In this document: positions 39,661 to 49,217 of the stretch, piece by piece
Position numbering within the stretch: the stretch's first letter is position 1
How the letters are laid out: every line of letters begins with the position of its first letter
Assembly: GCA_023433305.1 (NCBI GenBank)
Contig: JAEZCZ010000084.1
Location: 4,860 to 68,859 of the forward strand
Direction: 5' to 3'
Source of the DNA: Pseudomonadota bacterium
Lineage (GTDB): Bacteria > Pseudomonadota > Alphaproteobacteria > Sphingomonadales > Sphingomonadaceae
Length of the DNA stretch: 64,000 bases
Notes under the pieces: model-generated
Databases searched by the model: none
What the model was told of the DNA's origin: nothing
Seen by the model: the letters and a program-made list of their open reading frames with translations, nothing else
Translations under genes and position numbers: made by a program

Positions 39661-41205
39661 ATGAGTTCGCAAGCGTCGCCGCGCCACCCCACCGCGCATT
39701 CGGTTTCCGGTGGCGCCCGCCTGAAGATCAGGCGCATCCCCATCGATACCCACCCCGAGAATACTGCGTTCCTGCTACGCCACGGCAACGGCTACTCCGC
39801 CGAGCAGTACCAAGCGCTGCGCAAGCTCCGCATCACGGCAGATGCGGCCGAAATCCTTGCCACACTGGCGCTCGTCGACGACGAGACGATCGTCGGACGA
39901 GGAGAAATCGGTCTCGGCGAGCAGGCGTTCCGCCGCCTCGGTTGCGTCGAGGGATGCGAGGTCGCGATTGCGCAAGCGCGTCCGCCGGCGAGCCTCGAGT
40001 TCGTCCGCCGCAAGGTCGACGGAGAGGCCCTTGGCGACGCTGAGATCTCACGGATCGTCCAGGACATCAGCGCGCATCTTTACTCGCCGATGGAAATCGG
40101 TGCCTATCTGGTTGCCTGCGCCGGCTTCATGACCACGCAGGAGACCTTGGCGCTCACCCGTGCGATGATCGAAGTAGGCAACCGCCTCGAGTGGCCCTCC
40201 CCCCTCGTGGTCGACAAGCATTGCATCGGCGGCATTCCTGGAAACCGCACCTCGATGATCGTCGTGCCCATCGTCGCCGCGCACGGCCTGACTTGTCCGA
40301 AGACGTCGTCGCGCGCGATCACCTCGCCGTCCGGCACCGCCGATACGATGGAAGTGCTCGCCGAAGTCGACCTTACCCGCGAGCGCATGTCGACCGTCGT
40401 GGCCCAGGAGAACGCCGTGCTTGCATGGGGCGGACGGGTCAACCTGTCACCGGCGGACGACGTCCTGATTTCGGTCGAGCGCCCTCTCCGCCTCGACACG
40501 GACGAACAGATGGTCGCGTCAATCCTGTCGAAGAAGGTCGCGGCGGGCTCGACCCACCTCGTGATCGACATCCCAGTCGGTCCGACCGCGAAGATACGCT
40601 CACAGAGCGCCGCCGTGCGTCTGCGCAAGCTGTTCGAATTCGTAGCCCGGCACTTGGGAATCGAGACCGACATCGTCATCACCGACGGTTCGCAACCCGT
40701 CGGGCGCGGGGTCGGCCCGGTGCTCGAGGCGCGCGACGTGATGGCCGTCCTGCGAAATGAAGCCGATGCCCCCGAGGACTTGCGCGACCGCGCAGTCATG
40801 CTGGCCGGCCGCGTGCTTGAATTCGATCCGGCGCTCGAAGGCGGGAAAGGTTACGCGCGAGCTCTCGAGCTGCTCGCCTCCGGCAAAGCCCTGGCGGCCA
40901 TGGAGCGGCTGATCGATGCGCAAGGCCGTCATCTCGAGAGGCCGGGCGTCGGCGTGTTCAGCCATGACGTGAAGGCCACGGTGTCCGGCCGGGTCGCGGC
41001 CATAGACTGCGAGCGGATCGCTCGCATTGCGCGGCTCGCCGGCGCGCCGATGGACAAGGGCGCCGGGATCGACCTGCTCCACAAGGTCGGCTCGCCCGTG
41101 CGTACGGGCGAAGCGCTTTACCGCATTTACGCGAACTCGGAGACCGGGCTCGGATTCGCTCGCGATCTCGCAGTCGAGCATCCGGGTTACGAACTCGCGC
41201 GATGA
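39661..41205 (+). CDS. Type-2 thymidine phosphorylase / AMP phosphorylase family protein
   Basis: A 514-residue nucleoside or nucleotide phosphorylase of the long, archaeal-like type 2 subfamily. It has a unique N-terminal domain (LKIRRIPIDTHPENTAFL), the helical domain (ISAHLYSPMEIGAYLVACAG), and phosphate/substrate loops DKHCIGGIPGNRTSMIVVPI and KTSSRAITSPSGTADTMEVL. The C-terminal domain includes HDVKATVSGRVAAIDC. Archaeal members act on AMP to give ribose 1,5-bisphosphate; bacterial members are mostly annotated as thymidine phosphorylase without proof. The ATG at 39661 directly abuts GGAGG, unusually close; an in-frame ATG at 39574 overlaps the adaptor gene. It is coupled to the PRPP synthetase gene (ATGA). 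Confidence 0.85.
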   Translation: MSSQASPRHPTAHSVSGGARLKIRRIPIDTHPENTAFLLRHGNGYSAEQYQALRKLRITADAAEILATLALVDDETIVGRGEIGLGEQAFRRLGCVEGCEVAIAQARPPASLEFVRRKVDGEALGDAEISRIVQDISAHLYSPMEIGAYLVACAGFMTTQETLALTRAMIEVGNRLEWPSPLVVDKHCIGGIPGNRTSMIVVPIVAAHGLTCPKTSSRAITSPSGTADTMEVLAEVDLTRERMSTVVAQENAVLAWGGRVNLSPADDVLISVERPLRLDTDEQMVASILSKKVAAGSTHLVIDIPVGPTAKIRSQSAAVRLRKLFEFVARHLGIETDIVITDGSQPVGRGVGPVLEARDVMAVLRNEADAPEDLRDRAVMLAGRVLEFDPALEGGKGYARALELLASGKALAAMERLIDAQGRHLERPGVGVFSHDVKATVSGRVAAIDCERIARIARLAGAPMDKGAGIDLLHKVGSPVRTGEALYRIYANSETGLGFARDLAVEHPGYELAR

Positions 41206-42086
41206 GCCAGGCCGTTATCGCATTTCCGGAATGCGCCGGACCGGCGGCTCGCCTCGCCGCCGCGCTTGGGATCGAGATGCGCGAGGTTTCGCTGCATCGA
41301 TTTCCCGACGGCGAGAGCCTCGTGCGGGTCCCTCAAGTTGCCGAGACGACCCTTCTCTACCGTTCCCTCGATCGCCCCAACGAAAAGCTGGTGGAACTGC
41401 TGCTCGCGGCGTCAGCGGCGCGCGACGCAGGCGCAAGACGCCTGATTTTGATCGTCCCCTATCTCGCCTATATGCGTCAGGACGTCGCATTTCACGAAGG
41501 CGAGGCCGTCAGCCAGCGGGTGATCGGGAAGCTGCTCGCGGCCCACTGCGACGCGCTGGTCACCGTCGATCCTCACCTCCACCGTGTCGCCTCGCTCGCT
41601 GAGGTGATGCCCGGTATCGAAACCGTTTACGTGTCCGCCGCCCCTGCGCTTGCTCAAGCGCTGGACGCAGTTGCGAACCCGCTTCTCGTTGGCCCCGACG
41701 CAGAATCACGCCCGTGGGTGGAGGCGATTGCGCACCCCGCCCGTCTCGACTTCGTCGTCGGCCACAAGGCACGTCGCGGCGATCGGAGCGTCGAGATCAC
41801 GATCCCCGACGCCGGGCGTGCTGCCGGGCGCTCGGTCGTTCTCGTCGACGACCTGCTGTCCACGGGCAGCACGCTCAAGGCAGCCGCGCAACTGCTGCAC
41901 GAAGCCGGCGCCAGCCAGATCGACGTGCTGGCCACGCATTGTCTCGCTTCCGACCCTGACATCGTCCAGTTGCGGGCGGCCGGCGTGCGTTCCATTCGCG
42001 CCAGTGACACCACGCGCCATCCTCTCGCAACACTGCCTATTGCCGATGCTCTCGCGCGGCAAATTCGCCGACGGCAGTGGTGGTGA
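41202..42086 (+). CDS. Ribose-phosphate pyrophosphokinase paralog
   Basis: A 294-residue PRPP synthetase-like protein, shorter than housekeeping Prs (about 310-315). The N-terminal half keeps LHRFPDGESLVRV, YLAYMRQDVAFHEGEAVS (flexible-loop region) and DPHLHRV. The C-terminal half has the PRPP-binding loop SVVLVDDLLSTGSTL (residues 211-225). It makes PRPP from ribose 5-phosphate and ATP, releasing AMP. It overlaps the phosphorylase gene by four bases, so the two products are made together. This is probably an accessory copy; the housekeeping gene is presumably elsewhere. Confidence 0.88.
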   Translation: MSQAVIAFPECAGPAARLAAALGIEMREVSLHRFPDGESLVRVPQVAETTLLYRSLDRPNEKLVELLLAASAARDAGARRLILIVPYLAYMRQDVAFHEGEAVSQRVIGKLLAAHCDALVTVDPHLHRVASLAEVMPGIETVYVSAAPALAQALDAVANPLLVGPDAESRPWVEAIAHPARLDFVVGHKARRGDRSVEITIPDAGRAAGRSVVLVDDLLSTGSTLKAAAQLLHEAGASQIDVLATHCLASDPDIVQLRAAGVRSIRASDTTRHPLATLPIADALARQIRRRQWW

Positions 42087-42133
42087 AGCAACTCCGCGAA
42101 GGTCACGTAACTCATTCGACAGCCAGGAATCCC

Positions 42134-43507
42134 ATGTCCGACGCTACTCTCAGCTTCCTCGGTGCAGCCGGAACAGTCACCGGCTCGCGTTATCTCATCC
42201 AGGCAGCGGGGCGGCGTATCCTCGTCGATTGCGGACTATTCCAGGGATACAAGCAACTTCGGCTGCGCAACTGGAACCCTTTTCCGGTGCCTCCCCGATC
42301 GATCCATGCGGTGCTTTTGACGCATGCGCACCTCGACCACTCGGGCTACCTGCCGGCTTTGGTCCGAGCAGGGTTCCGCGGGAAGGTGTACTGCACGCCC
42401 GCAACCGCCGATCTGTGCGGACTGCTGCTTCCCGACAGCGGCCACCTGCAGGAAGAGGAGGCACGCTTTGCCCAGCGGCATCGCTACTCACGGCATGCCA
42501 AACCCGAACCGCTCTACACCGTCGACGATGCCAATGCCGCGCTCGGGCGGCTGCGCACCATTGATTTCGATACGGACCTCGACGTTGGTCCCGGCATAAG
42601 CGCGCGTTTCATTCCCGCGGGCCATCTGCTCGGAGCGGCCCAGGTCCGCGTCGCGGTCGCGGACCGCGTTGTCCACTTCAGCGGCGACGTGGGAAGGCCG
42701 AACGATCCGATCATGCGTCCGCCTAGGCCACTGGAACCGGCCGACATCCTCGTCTGCGAATCCACCTATGGCAATCGTAAGCACCCGCAAGTGAATCCAG
42801 AGGAAGAACTGGCGGCCGTGATCAACCGGGTCGCCGGACGCGGAGGTGTGGTGGTCATTCCCGCGTTCGCGGTCGGTCGAGCGCAGGCCATCATGCTTCA
42901 GATCGCCCGGTTGCTGGGGCGCGGCGCGATCCCCGACATCCCGATATTCCTCAATAGCCCGATGGCCATCGACGCGACCGACATCTATCGGCACCACCAC
43001 GACGAGCATCACATCAGCGATGCAGAGTGTCGTGCGATGTTCAACGTCGCGCAACGTGTCCGCACAGTCGAGGAATCGAAAGCTCTCAACGTCCGGCAAG
43101 GCCCGTTCGTGGTCGTATCCGCCAGCGGGATGCTCACGGGAGGGCGCGTGCTGCACCACGTCGCCAGCTTCGGGCCGAACCCGCGCAACGCCATTGTGCT
43201 GATCGGCTATCAGGCTGGCGGGACGCGCGGCGCCGCTCTTGCTCGCGGTGACGCGAGCCTTCGAATATTCGGACGCGATGTGGAGATCGGCGCGGAAGTG
43301 GTCAAAATAGACAGCATGTCAGGCCACGCCGACGCCGACGAGATCATGGATTGGCTGGGCGATATCGCGGCTCCCCAAATGACATACGTAACGCATGGCG
43401 AAGAGGGGGCGTCCGACATGTTGCGCTTTCGCATCGATCACGAGCTGGGTTGGAATGTCCGGGTTCCGGAGCAGCTCGAACGGGTCGACCTCGCCCGACC
43501 ACGCTAG
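42134..43507 (+). CDS. Beta-CASP metallo-beta-lactamase-fold RNase-like protein
   Basis: A 457-residue protein of the CPSF73-like group. The metal-binding motif is HAHLDHSG (H64-H69), a further His lies in FIPAGHLLGAAQV, and motif DVGRPND comes next. The beta-CASP domain contains CESTYGNRKHP, VVIPAFAVGRAQ, SASGMLTGGRVLHH and SGHADADEI. Homologues are exo/endoribonucleases or RNA-processing factors. The ATG at 42134 has AGGA upstream. An in-frame start at 42077 overlaps the PRPP synthetase gene and is less likely. It follows that gene directly, as often seen in stress clusters. Confidence 0.88.
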   Translation: MSDATLSFLGAAGTVTGSRYLIQAAGRRILVDCGLFQGYKQLRLRNWNPFPVPPRSIHAVLLTHAHLDHSGYLPALVRAGFRGKVYCTPATADLCGLLLPDSGHLQEEEARFAQRHRYSRHAKPEPLYTVDDANAALGRLRTIDFDTDLDVGPGISARFIPAGHLLGAAQVRVAVADRVVHFSGDVGRPNDPIMRPPRPLEPADILVCESTYGNRKHPQVNPEEELAAVINRVAGRGGVVVIPAFAVGRAQAIMLQIARLLGRGAIPDIPIFLNSPMAIDATDIYRHHHDEHHISDAECRAMFNVAQRVRTVEESKALNVRQGPFVVVSASGMLTGGRVLHHVASFGPNPRNAIVLIGYQAGGTRGAALARGDASLRIFGRDVEIGAEVVKIDSMSGHADADEIMDWLGDIAAPQMTYVTHGEEGASDMLRFRIDHELGWNVRVPEQLERVDLARPR

Positions 43508-43610
43508 GCGAGAGAGCATTCGCTAGCGGCGGTGCTCTCCGGGAATATCCGGAGTTACCCGGCGTGAGCGTTGGTCCAACTTCTATCCGTTACGGGAAAG
43601 GACCAATCCG

Positions 43611-44423
43611 ATGCGCTCAATCCTGCTCCACATCCACGCCGATCCCTGCCTCGAAGCGCGCCTTCAGTTGTCGCTCGACGTCGCCCGTGCATTCGGAGCG
43701 CATCTCACCTGCCTGCAGGTGATCCCGTTCGATTTCGTAGTCCCCGGCGACTTCTACGGGACATTGGCTGCGGAAATGGTGCCGATCCTGAAAAAGGGGG
43801 CCGACGAGCTTCGCGAAGAGCTGGCCGCTCGCCTCCGGAATGAGGATGTTGCCTGGGATTGGCGGCAGGAAGAAGGGCAGGCGGTCCAGTCTTTGCTGCA
43901 GGCGAGCAGCCTCTGCGACCTCGTTGTGATGGGAGCCTGCGATCCCGTCACCCAGAACCGCAGCCCCTCACGCCTGGCCGGTGAGCTAGCCATCCGCGCC
44001 CTCGTGCCTGTGATGATTGTGCCCCAATCCGTGCGCGTCTTCGACGTCCACGGCACAGCGATCGTGGGATGGAACGGTTCGGTCGAAGCGGCTCACGCAC
44101 TCAAGGGCGCGCTCCCACTCTTGGCCAACGCGCAATCGGTGATCCTGGCATCGGCGGTCGGCGAGTCCGAGCGGCCTCGCAATATTCCCAGCGCTCGCGC
44201 CGCCGAATATCTCTCCCGTCATCGCGTCGGGTGCGAAATCCTCGAGCTTCCTCTCGAAGGCGGCTCGGCCGCGCAGGTTCTCGAGAGAACCGCCGCGGCG
44301 CGTAAGGCATCCTATCTCGTCATAGGCGCCTACGGACATAACCGCCTGGCCGAAGCCGTCTGGGGCGGTGTGACCCGCGATCTGCTGAGCGCGCCGCCCC
44401 TACCTATCCTCGCCGGACATTGA
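43611..44423 (+). CDS. Universal stress protein, two tandem UspA-like domains
   Basis: A 270-residue protein. The first domain (residues 1-140: ILLHIHADPCLEARLQLSLD ... CDLVVMGACDP) has a degenerate end. The second (147-270) keeps AIVGWNGSVEAAHALKGALP and ASYLVIGAYGHNRLAEAVWGGVTRDLL, the nucleotide-binding G-x2-G-x9-G-T pattern. A GGAAAGGA ribosome site precedes the ATG. Tandem-domain USPs are often induced by low oxygen or stationary phase, which fits the haem-PAS kinase nearby (inference). Confidence 0.85.
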   Translation: MRSILLHIHADPCLEARLQLSLDVARAFGAHLTCLQVIPFDFVVPGDFYGTLAAEMVPILKKGADELREELAARLRNEDVAWDWRQEEGQAVQSLLQASSLCDLVVMGACDPVTQNRSPSRLAGELAIRALVPVMIVPQSVRVFDVHGTAIVGWNGSVEAAHALKGALPLLANAQSVILASAVGESERPRNIPSARAAEYLSRHRVGCEILELPLEGGSAAQVLERTAAARKASYLVIGAYGHNRLAEAVWGGVTRDLLSAPPLPILAGH

Positions 44424-44433
44424 CGAGTTGGCC

Positions 44434-45066
44434 ATGAAGCAAACGATCAAACATGCGATCATTGTCTCTCACCCGGATCACAACAGTTTCGCGCTTTCGG
44501 TCGCAATCCGGTACGCCGAAATCGTTCTGGCCCTTGGTCACGAAGCTCTTGTGCGCGACCTTTACCGGCTAGGCTTCGATCCCGTTTTACGAACCGAGGA
44601 ACGCCGCGGAACACCGGCCAGCGCGGTAACCAGGGAATGGGCGGCGCTCGGTAAACCCGACGTGTTCGTGCTGGTCTATCCGATCTGGTTCGGTGGCCCT
44701 CCAGCCATCCTGAAGGGTTACATCGATCGGGTGTTCGGCGCCGGGCGCTCACGCGGCCTTGGAGGCGAAGGCGGCGCTGGAGAGCTACTGGCGGGAAAGC
44801 ACCTCGTTTCGCTCACCTCATCGGGCAGTCGTCGCACCTGGCTCGACGAGAAGGGAGTGCTCAGTTCGCTACGCACGGTTTACGATAGATATTTCGCCGA
44901 GGTTTTCGGCTTCGCGGAAACGCATCATTACCATCTCGAGAGCGTCACCCCCGATATCACCGCGCAGGAGGTCGGGGCTCACTTCGCCAAGGTCGAGGAG
45001 GCTGCCCGCGATGTGACGAGGCGGATCCTTGGCGGCCCGCCAGATCGCGATCCGAACCGACATTGA
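44434..45066 (+). CDS. Flavodoxin-fold NAD(P)H:quinone reductase family protein
   Basis: A 210-residue protein of the NQO/Flavodoxin_2 family: HAIIVSHPDHNSFALSVAIR at the FMN phosphate-binding region, RDLYRLGFDPVL, PDVFVLVYPIWFGGPPAILKGYIDRVF, and VSLTSSGS near the isoalloxazine site. These are two-electron quinone or azo reductases. A TTG two codons upstream (44428) would add only two residues; I favour the ATG. It follows the tandem universal stress gene by ten bases, so the two are probably in one transcript. Confidence 0.85.
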   Translation: MKQTIKHAIIVSHPDHNSFALSVAIRYAEIVLALGHEALVRDLYRLGFDPVLRTEERRGTPASAVTREWAALGKPDVFVLVYPIWFGGPPAILKGYIDRVFGAGRSRGLGGEGGAGELLAGKHLVSLTSSGSRRTWLDEKGVLSSLRTVYDRYFAEVFGFAETHHYHLESVTPDITAQEVGAHFAKVEEAARDVTRRILGGPPDRDPNRH

Positions 45067-45138
45067 GTGGCCGAGTCGCCTTCCGGGAATCTACGAAATT
45101 GTCCGGTTGCGCTGCTGTGCCAAAGCTAGTCGTCGATT

Positions 45139-46356
45139 GTGGGCTCGTGGAGACATCCGTTGCGTAGTGAAGCTGTCGGTCGCGTTCGCGCTTTCCTGCT
45201 CGGACTTTTCTCCATCACTGCGCTCTGGTCGTTTGCACTGACCCCAGGCACTGCTCTCGCGCAAGACCCCCCGCGGCACTGGGATATCAAGACCGCCCAA
45301 TCGCTTCTGGCCTACGCCGAAAGGATCGGCAGCCACGGGCTTGATCCCGTGGACTATTCCCCCGCCGAACTTGAGCAGGCGATCGGCTCGGAAGATCCCG
45401 CAAGGATAGAGCGGCAAGCGACGGAAACCTTCGCGCGCATTGCGAGCGACCTTGCCATCGGAGCCGTGAAGCCGGGTCGCAGGGGGCGCTATTTCATCGC
45501 ATCGGACAGTATCGACCCTGCGCGGATGGCGCGCCTTATCGATACGGCTATAGCCCTGGGCACCGTCGCGCATGTCCTCGATGCCGTGGCACCCCCGAAC
45601 CGTGAGTACGCGGGCTTGCGCCGTGCTCTTTCCCAGCTGGCTCCGGAGGAGGACGAGGAGCGCCGCAAGATCGAGGTCAGCCTTGAACGTTGGCGGTGGC
45701 TCCCGCGAAACCTTGGCGAGCGCTACCTCCTCGTGAACATTCCCGAATATCGGCTGCGCCTGATCGAGAATGACCGGGAGATGGCGACGCACCGGGTGAT
45801 CGTCGGGAAATCACAGACGCCGACCCCTCAGTTTTCCGCACGCGTAACGGGGGTGATCCTCAATCCGCCCTGGAACGTGCCCCAATCGATCATAGCCGAA
45901 AGTGTCGGGAGCCTGGTTCGCAACAGGCCCCAGGTGGCGAGAGCACGGGGATATACCTGGAGCTTCTCGGGCGGAGGACTGCGCGTCACCCAGCAGCCTG
46001 GGCCTCAAAACGCGCTCGGCCAGATGAAGCTCGACATGCCCAATCCCTTGTCGGTCTACATTCACGACACACCGAGCAAGGAGCTTTTCGAACGGGATAC
46101 CAGGACATTCAGCCACGGCTGCATCCGAACGCAAAATCCATTCGACCTCGCCGAAGCACTCCTGCAAGAGAGCGGCGTCTCGCGCAGCGAGATCGACGCT
46201 GGCGTGGCGGCACGCCGCACCAAACGCATGGCGCTCGCCGATCCGATACCCGTCTATGTCGTTTACATGACCGCCGTCGTCGGAGCCGGTGACAGCATCG
46301 AGTTCCTGCCTGACCCATACAGGCTCGACGGTGCCATCGCTGCCCAACTAGAGTGA
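45139..46356 (+). CDS. L,D-transpeptidase (YcbB-like YkuD domain)
   Basis: A 405-residue envelope enzyme. An N-terminal hydrophobic segment ends at TALAQ (signal peptide, about residue 42). A scaffold domain (KTAQSLLAYAERIGSHGLDP), a peptidoglycan-binding-like linker and the YkuD catalytic domain follow: LLVNIPEYRLRLIE, LNPPWNVPQSI and the nucleophile motif FSHGCIRTQNP with C328. It forms 3-3 crosslinks or attaches proteins to peptidoglycan, often under stress. The start is GTG at 45139; TTG at 45160 is an alternative. Confidence 0.88.
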   Translation: MGSWRHPLRSEAVGRVRAFLLGLFSITALWSFALTPGTALAQDPPRHWDIKTAQSLLAYAERIGSHGLDPVDYSPAELEQAIGSEDPARIERQATETFARIASDLAIGAVKPGRRGRYFIASDSIDPARMARLIDTAIALGTVAHVLDAVAPPNREYAGLRRALSQLAPEEDEERRKIEVSLERWRWLPRNLGERYLLVNIPEYRLRLIENDREMATHRVIVGKSQTPTPQFSARVTGVILNPPWNVPQSIIAESVGSLVRNRPQVARARGYTWSFSGGGLRVTQQPGPQNALGQMKLDMPNPLSVYIHDTPSKELFERDTRTFSHGCIRTQNPFDLAEALLQESGVSRSEIDAGVAARRTKRMALADPIPVYVVYMTAVVGAGDSIEFLPDPYRLDGAIAAQLE

Positions 46357-46390
46357 GTGCGAGGCGGGGTCCGCAACGCAGGCCGGTTTC

Positions 46391-47077
46391 CTAGGTCGAT
46401 TTTGGGGCGGGCGCAGGATCGATCTTGGTTGGACCCACCGAATACATCTGACGCCACTCCGCCTCCGACCCCATGCCCGCCGCGAAAGCAACGCGAAGAG
46501 CATCGGCGAAGCTCGCCACGTCAAGCTTTTCCATGGCATTGGCACGATAGACCTCGACCGTACGGGAGCTGATGCCGAGGTCGTAGGCGATCGTCTTGTT
46601 GGGATAGCCGCAAGCGAGCCCGTCGAGCACCTGCCGTTCTCGCTCGGTCAGGGCAGCGACCTGTGTCCGGGCCCATTGCTCTCGGTCCCGCGCCTGTTCC
46701 CGACCGGCCAGCAGGCTGAACCCCAACTCCAGCGCCTTCAGTAGGCGATCGCGCTCAAAAGGCTTCTCGAGGAAATCCACCGCTCCGCCCTGCATCGCTC
46801 GAACCGCGGTTGCGATGTCGCCGTGGCCCGTCAGGACGATAACGGGAAAGTTCATGCCTCTGTCGGCCATTTCATCCTGGACTTGCAGCCCGTCCATCCC
46901 CGGCATTCTAACGTCAAGAAGTACGCAGGCAGGTACGGCGCGGTCCGCCCCCTTCAGGAACGCCGCCCCTCCCGACCACTTCTCTACCGAGAAGCCGGCG
47001 GTACGGAGCAGGAAATCCAACGAGCGGCGGATCGCATCTTCATCATCCACTACATGGACGAGCCTGGTGTCGGTCAT
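46391..47077 (-). CDS. fixJ: FixJ-family response regulator
   Basis: A 228-residue regulator: a receiver domain with acidic pocket VDDED, phospho-acceptor D55 (CVLLDVRMPGMDG), VLTGHGD and FLEKPFERDRL, then a LuxR/GerE helix-turn-helix (LTERERQVLDGLACGYPNKT ... SSRTVEVYRANAMEKL). The sequence is a close FixJ match. I chose the ATG at 47077, at the receiver start; the frame extends upstream without homology. It is transcribed away from the FixL-like kinase gene, whereas classical fixL and fixJ are in tandem. Confidence 0.88.
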   Translation of the reverse strand: MTDTRLVHVVDDEDAIRRSLDFLLRTAGFSVEKWSGGAAFLKGADRAVPACVLLDVRMPGMDGLQVQDEMADRGMNFPVIVLTGHGDIATAVRAMQGGAVDFLEKPFERDRLLKALELGFSLLAGREQARDREQWARTQVAALTERERQVLDGLACGYPNKTIAYDLGISSRTVEVYRANAMEKLDVASFADALRVAFAAGMGSEAEWRQMYSVGPTKIDPAPAPKST

Positions 47078-47369
47078 GGCAGTCGATCCCGAACTTGCAG
47101 TCTGGCGCGCAACTTCCGGCAGATCGCAGCGCACTGCAAGTGCCATTGCCATCGCGCACTCCCCTCGGATGCGGTCCGTCTTCCGCGTCATCCGTGGGCG
47201 TGGCAGCGGCGGGAGGGGGTGGGACAAGCCTCATGGATTTCGAAAATGCGCGAGTTTTTACTCTCGGTGTCTCGGCGTTCGATCTAACGCGCTCGCCACG
47301 TTTTTCTCGGTTCGGAGAATTTCCGCGTATATATAGGGGCAGTGGCTATGGCCGCCTGAGGGTCCATCA

Positions 47370-49217
47370 ATGAGCGCGACGCAAACCCGTATCAAGCGGG
47401 TCGAAGATGCTGCCGCCAAGTACGGCGTTGGGATTCTCGCCGTAGGCGCGGCCTATCTGGTCAGGCTCGCGGCGGATCCGGTCCTCGGCGAGAACGCACC
47501 GTTCCTCCTTTTCGTCCTGCCAGTCGTCTTCGCCGTGCTGGTAAGCGGCAGGGGGGCCGCTCTGTTGGCAGGGCTATTGTCTCTGCTTGCCGGGCTTAGC
47601 CTGATCGAGCCGGACCATCGCTTCACGGCCGCCAATTTGGTCCAGACCGGTTTGTTCGTCCTGGTCTGCTTCGGTATCGGGTGGCTCGATACTCGCCGGG
47701 CCGCCCAGCAAACCCAAGCAAGCAGGGCGAGCAGGCAGCTCGAGCTCCTCGTGGAGAGCGCCAGCGGGTATGCCATCTTCATGGTCGACGCCGATGGCTG
47801 CGTCAGCAGTTGGAACACTGGCGCGGAGCACGTTCTCGGATGGCGCAAGGACCAGGTCATCGGCCAGCATTCCTCAATCTTCAAGCTCGGCGCCGATGCC
47901 CGAGTTGAAGCCATGGCGCAGCTTGACAATGCCAGGCGCAATGGAAGCTTTTCGGGCGAGGCCTGGCAAAGGAGGGCCGACGGTTCGGAATTCATCGCAC
48001 AAATCTCGATCACGCGCATCGTCGCCGATGACGGAACCGATCTCGGGTTTGCGAAGATCATTCACGACGTGACGGCCCGACGAGCCGAGGAACGCGCACT
48101 GCAGCGGCGGGAAGAGCATTTGCGATCGATCCTGGCCGCCGTGCCAGACGCGATGGTCGTGATCGACGAAAAGGGCATCATCCTCTCGTTCAGCCGCGCC
48201 GCCGAACAGCTGTTCGGGTATTCGGAGCTAGAGGTCACCGGCAAGAACGTCAGCCTGTTGATGCCCTCCCCGGACCGGGAGCGACACGACGACTACATCG
48301 AGCGCTATCTCGCAACGGGCGTACCACGCATCATCGGCATAGGACGCGTGGTCACGGGGTTGCGCGCCGACGGCAGCACCTTTCCGATGAAGCTGGCCGT
48401 TGGTGAAGCCCACTCTGCAGATCAGCGATTGTTCACTGGATTTATCAAGGACCTGACAGAACGACGCGATTTCGAAGCCAAGCTCGAACAGTTGCAGTCC
48501 GAGTTGATTCACGTGTCGCGCCTCAGCGCCATGGGAACGATGGCCTCGACGCTCGCGCACGAGCTCAATCAACCCCTGACGGCGATCGCGGGCTTCGGCG
48601 AAGCCGCGGCGGCCATGCTGGAGCGCCCCGAAGAGCCGGACAAGGAACTCCTCCGCGAAGTCGTTGCCGATATGGCCCAACAATCCTTGCGCGCGGGAGG
48701 AATCGTCCGGCGCCTGCGCGAATTCGTCTCGAGAGGCGATCTGGCCAAGGCTGTGGAAGATCTGCCCAAAGTGGTCGAGGAGGCGAGCGCGCTCGCGCTG
48801 GTCGGTGCCAGAGAAAGAGGTATCGTAACGCGTTTTCACCTGGCGGCGGATGCCACTCTGGTCTTGATCGATCGTGTCCAGATTCAGCAGGTCATCATCA
48901 ACCTGATGCGGAATGCCACCGAAGCGATGGAGGACGCGCCGATCAAGGAACTGAGCGTGACAACCGCGCTGCTCGATCCGGGCACCGTACGGGTCTCCGT
49001 AGCCGATACGGGCCCCGGGCTCGACGCCAAGATTCGGGATCACTTGTTCGAAGCGTTCAATACCAGCAAGGAATCGGGCATGGGCCTCGGCCTGTCGATT
49101 TGCCGGACGATCGTCGAGGCGCACGGTGGGCGCATTCGGGCGATCGACCGCGTGGGTGGTGGAACGGAGTTTCAGTTCACCTTGCTGCGGCCTGTATTAC
49201 CGGATGGGCAACCGTGA
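47370..49217 (+). CDS. fixL: FixL-like membrane histidine kinase with haem-binding PAS domain
   Basis: A 615-residue kinase. Four membrane helices (about residues 18-105) are followed by PAS 1 (125-235), PAS 2 (246-365), a dimerisation/phosphoacceptor domain with H397 (LAHELNQPL) and an ATPase domain (N515, [15 protein letters not shown]). PAS 2 retains the FixL haem pocket: proximal His H306 in DRERHDDY, R312, and RIIGIGR with R326 equivalent to the oxygen-responsive Arg220 of Bradyrhizobium FixL. It should therefore sense O2 and act on the divergent FixJ or the adjacent regulator. The latter overlaps its stop by four bases (GTGA). Confidence 0.9.
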   Translation: MSATQTRIKRVEDAAAKYGVGILAVGAAYLVRLAADPVLGENAPFLLFVLPVVFAVLVSGRGAALLAGLLSLLAGLSLIEPDHRFTAANLVQTGLFVLVCFGIGWLDTRRAAQQTQASRASRQLELLVESASGYAIFMVDADGCVSSWNTGAEHVLGWRKDQVIGQHSSIFKLGADARVEAMAQLDNARRNGSFSGEAWQRRADGSEFIAQISITRIVADDGTDLGFAKIIHDVTARRAEERALQRREEHLRSILAAVPDAMVVIDEKGIILSFSRAAEQLFGYSELEVTGKNVSLLMPSPDRERHDDYIERYLATGVPRIIGIGRVVTGLRADGSTFPMKLAVGEAHSADQRLFTGFIKDLTERRDFEAKLEQLQSELIHVSRLSAMGTMASTLAHELNQPLTAIAGFGEAAAAMLERPEEPDKELLREVVADMAQQSLRAGGIVRRLREFVSRGDLAKAVEDLPKVVEEASALALVGARERGIVTRFHLAADATLVLIDRVQIQQVIINLMRNATEAMEDAPIKELSVTTALLDPGTVRVSVADTGPGLDAKIRDHLFEAFNTSKESGMGLGLSICRTIVEAHGGRIRAIDRVGGGTEFQFTLLRPVLPDGQP

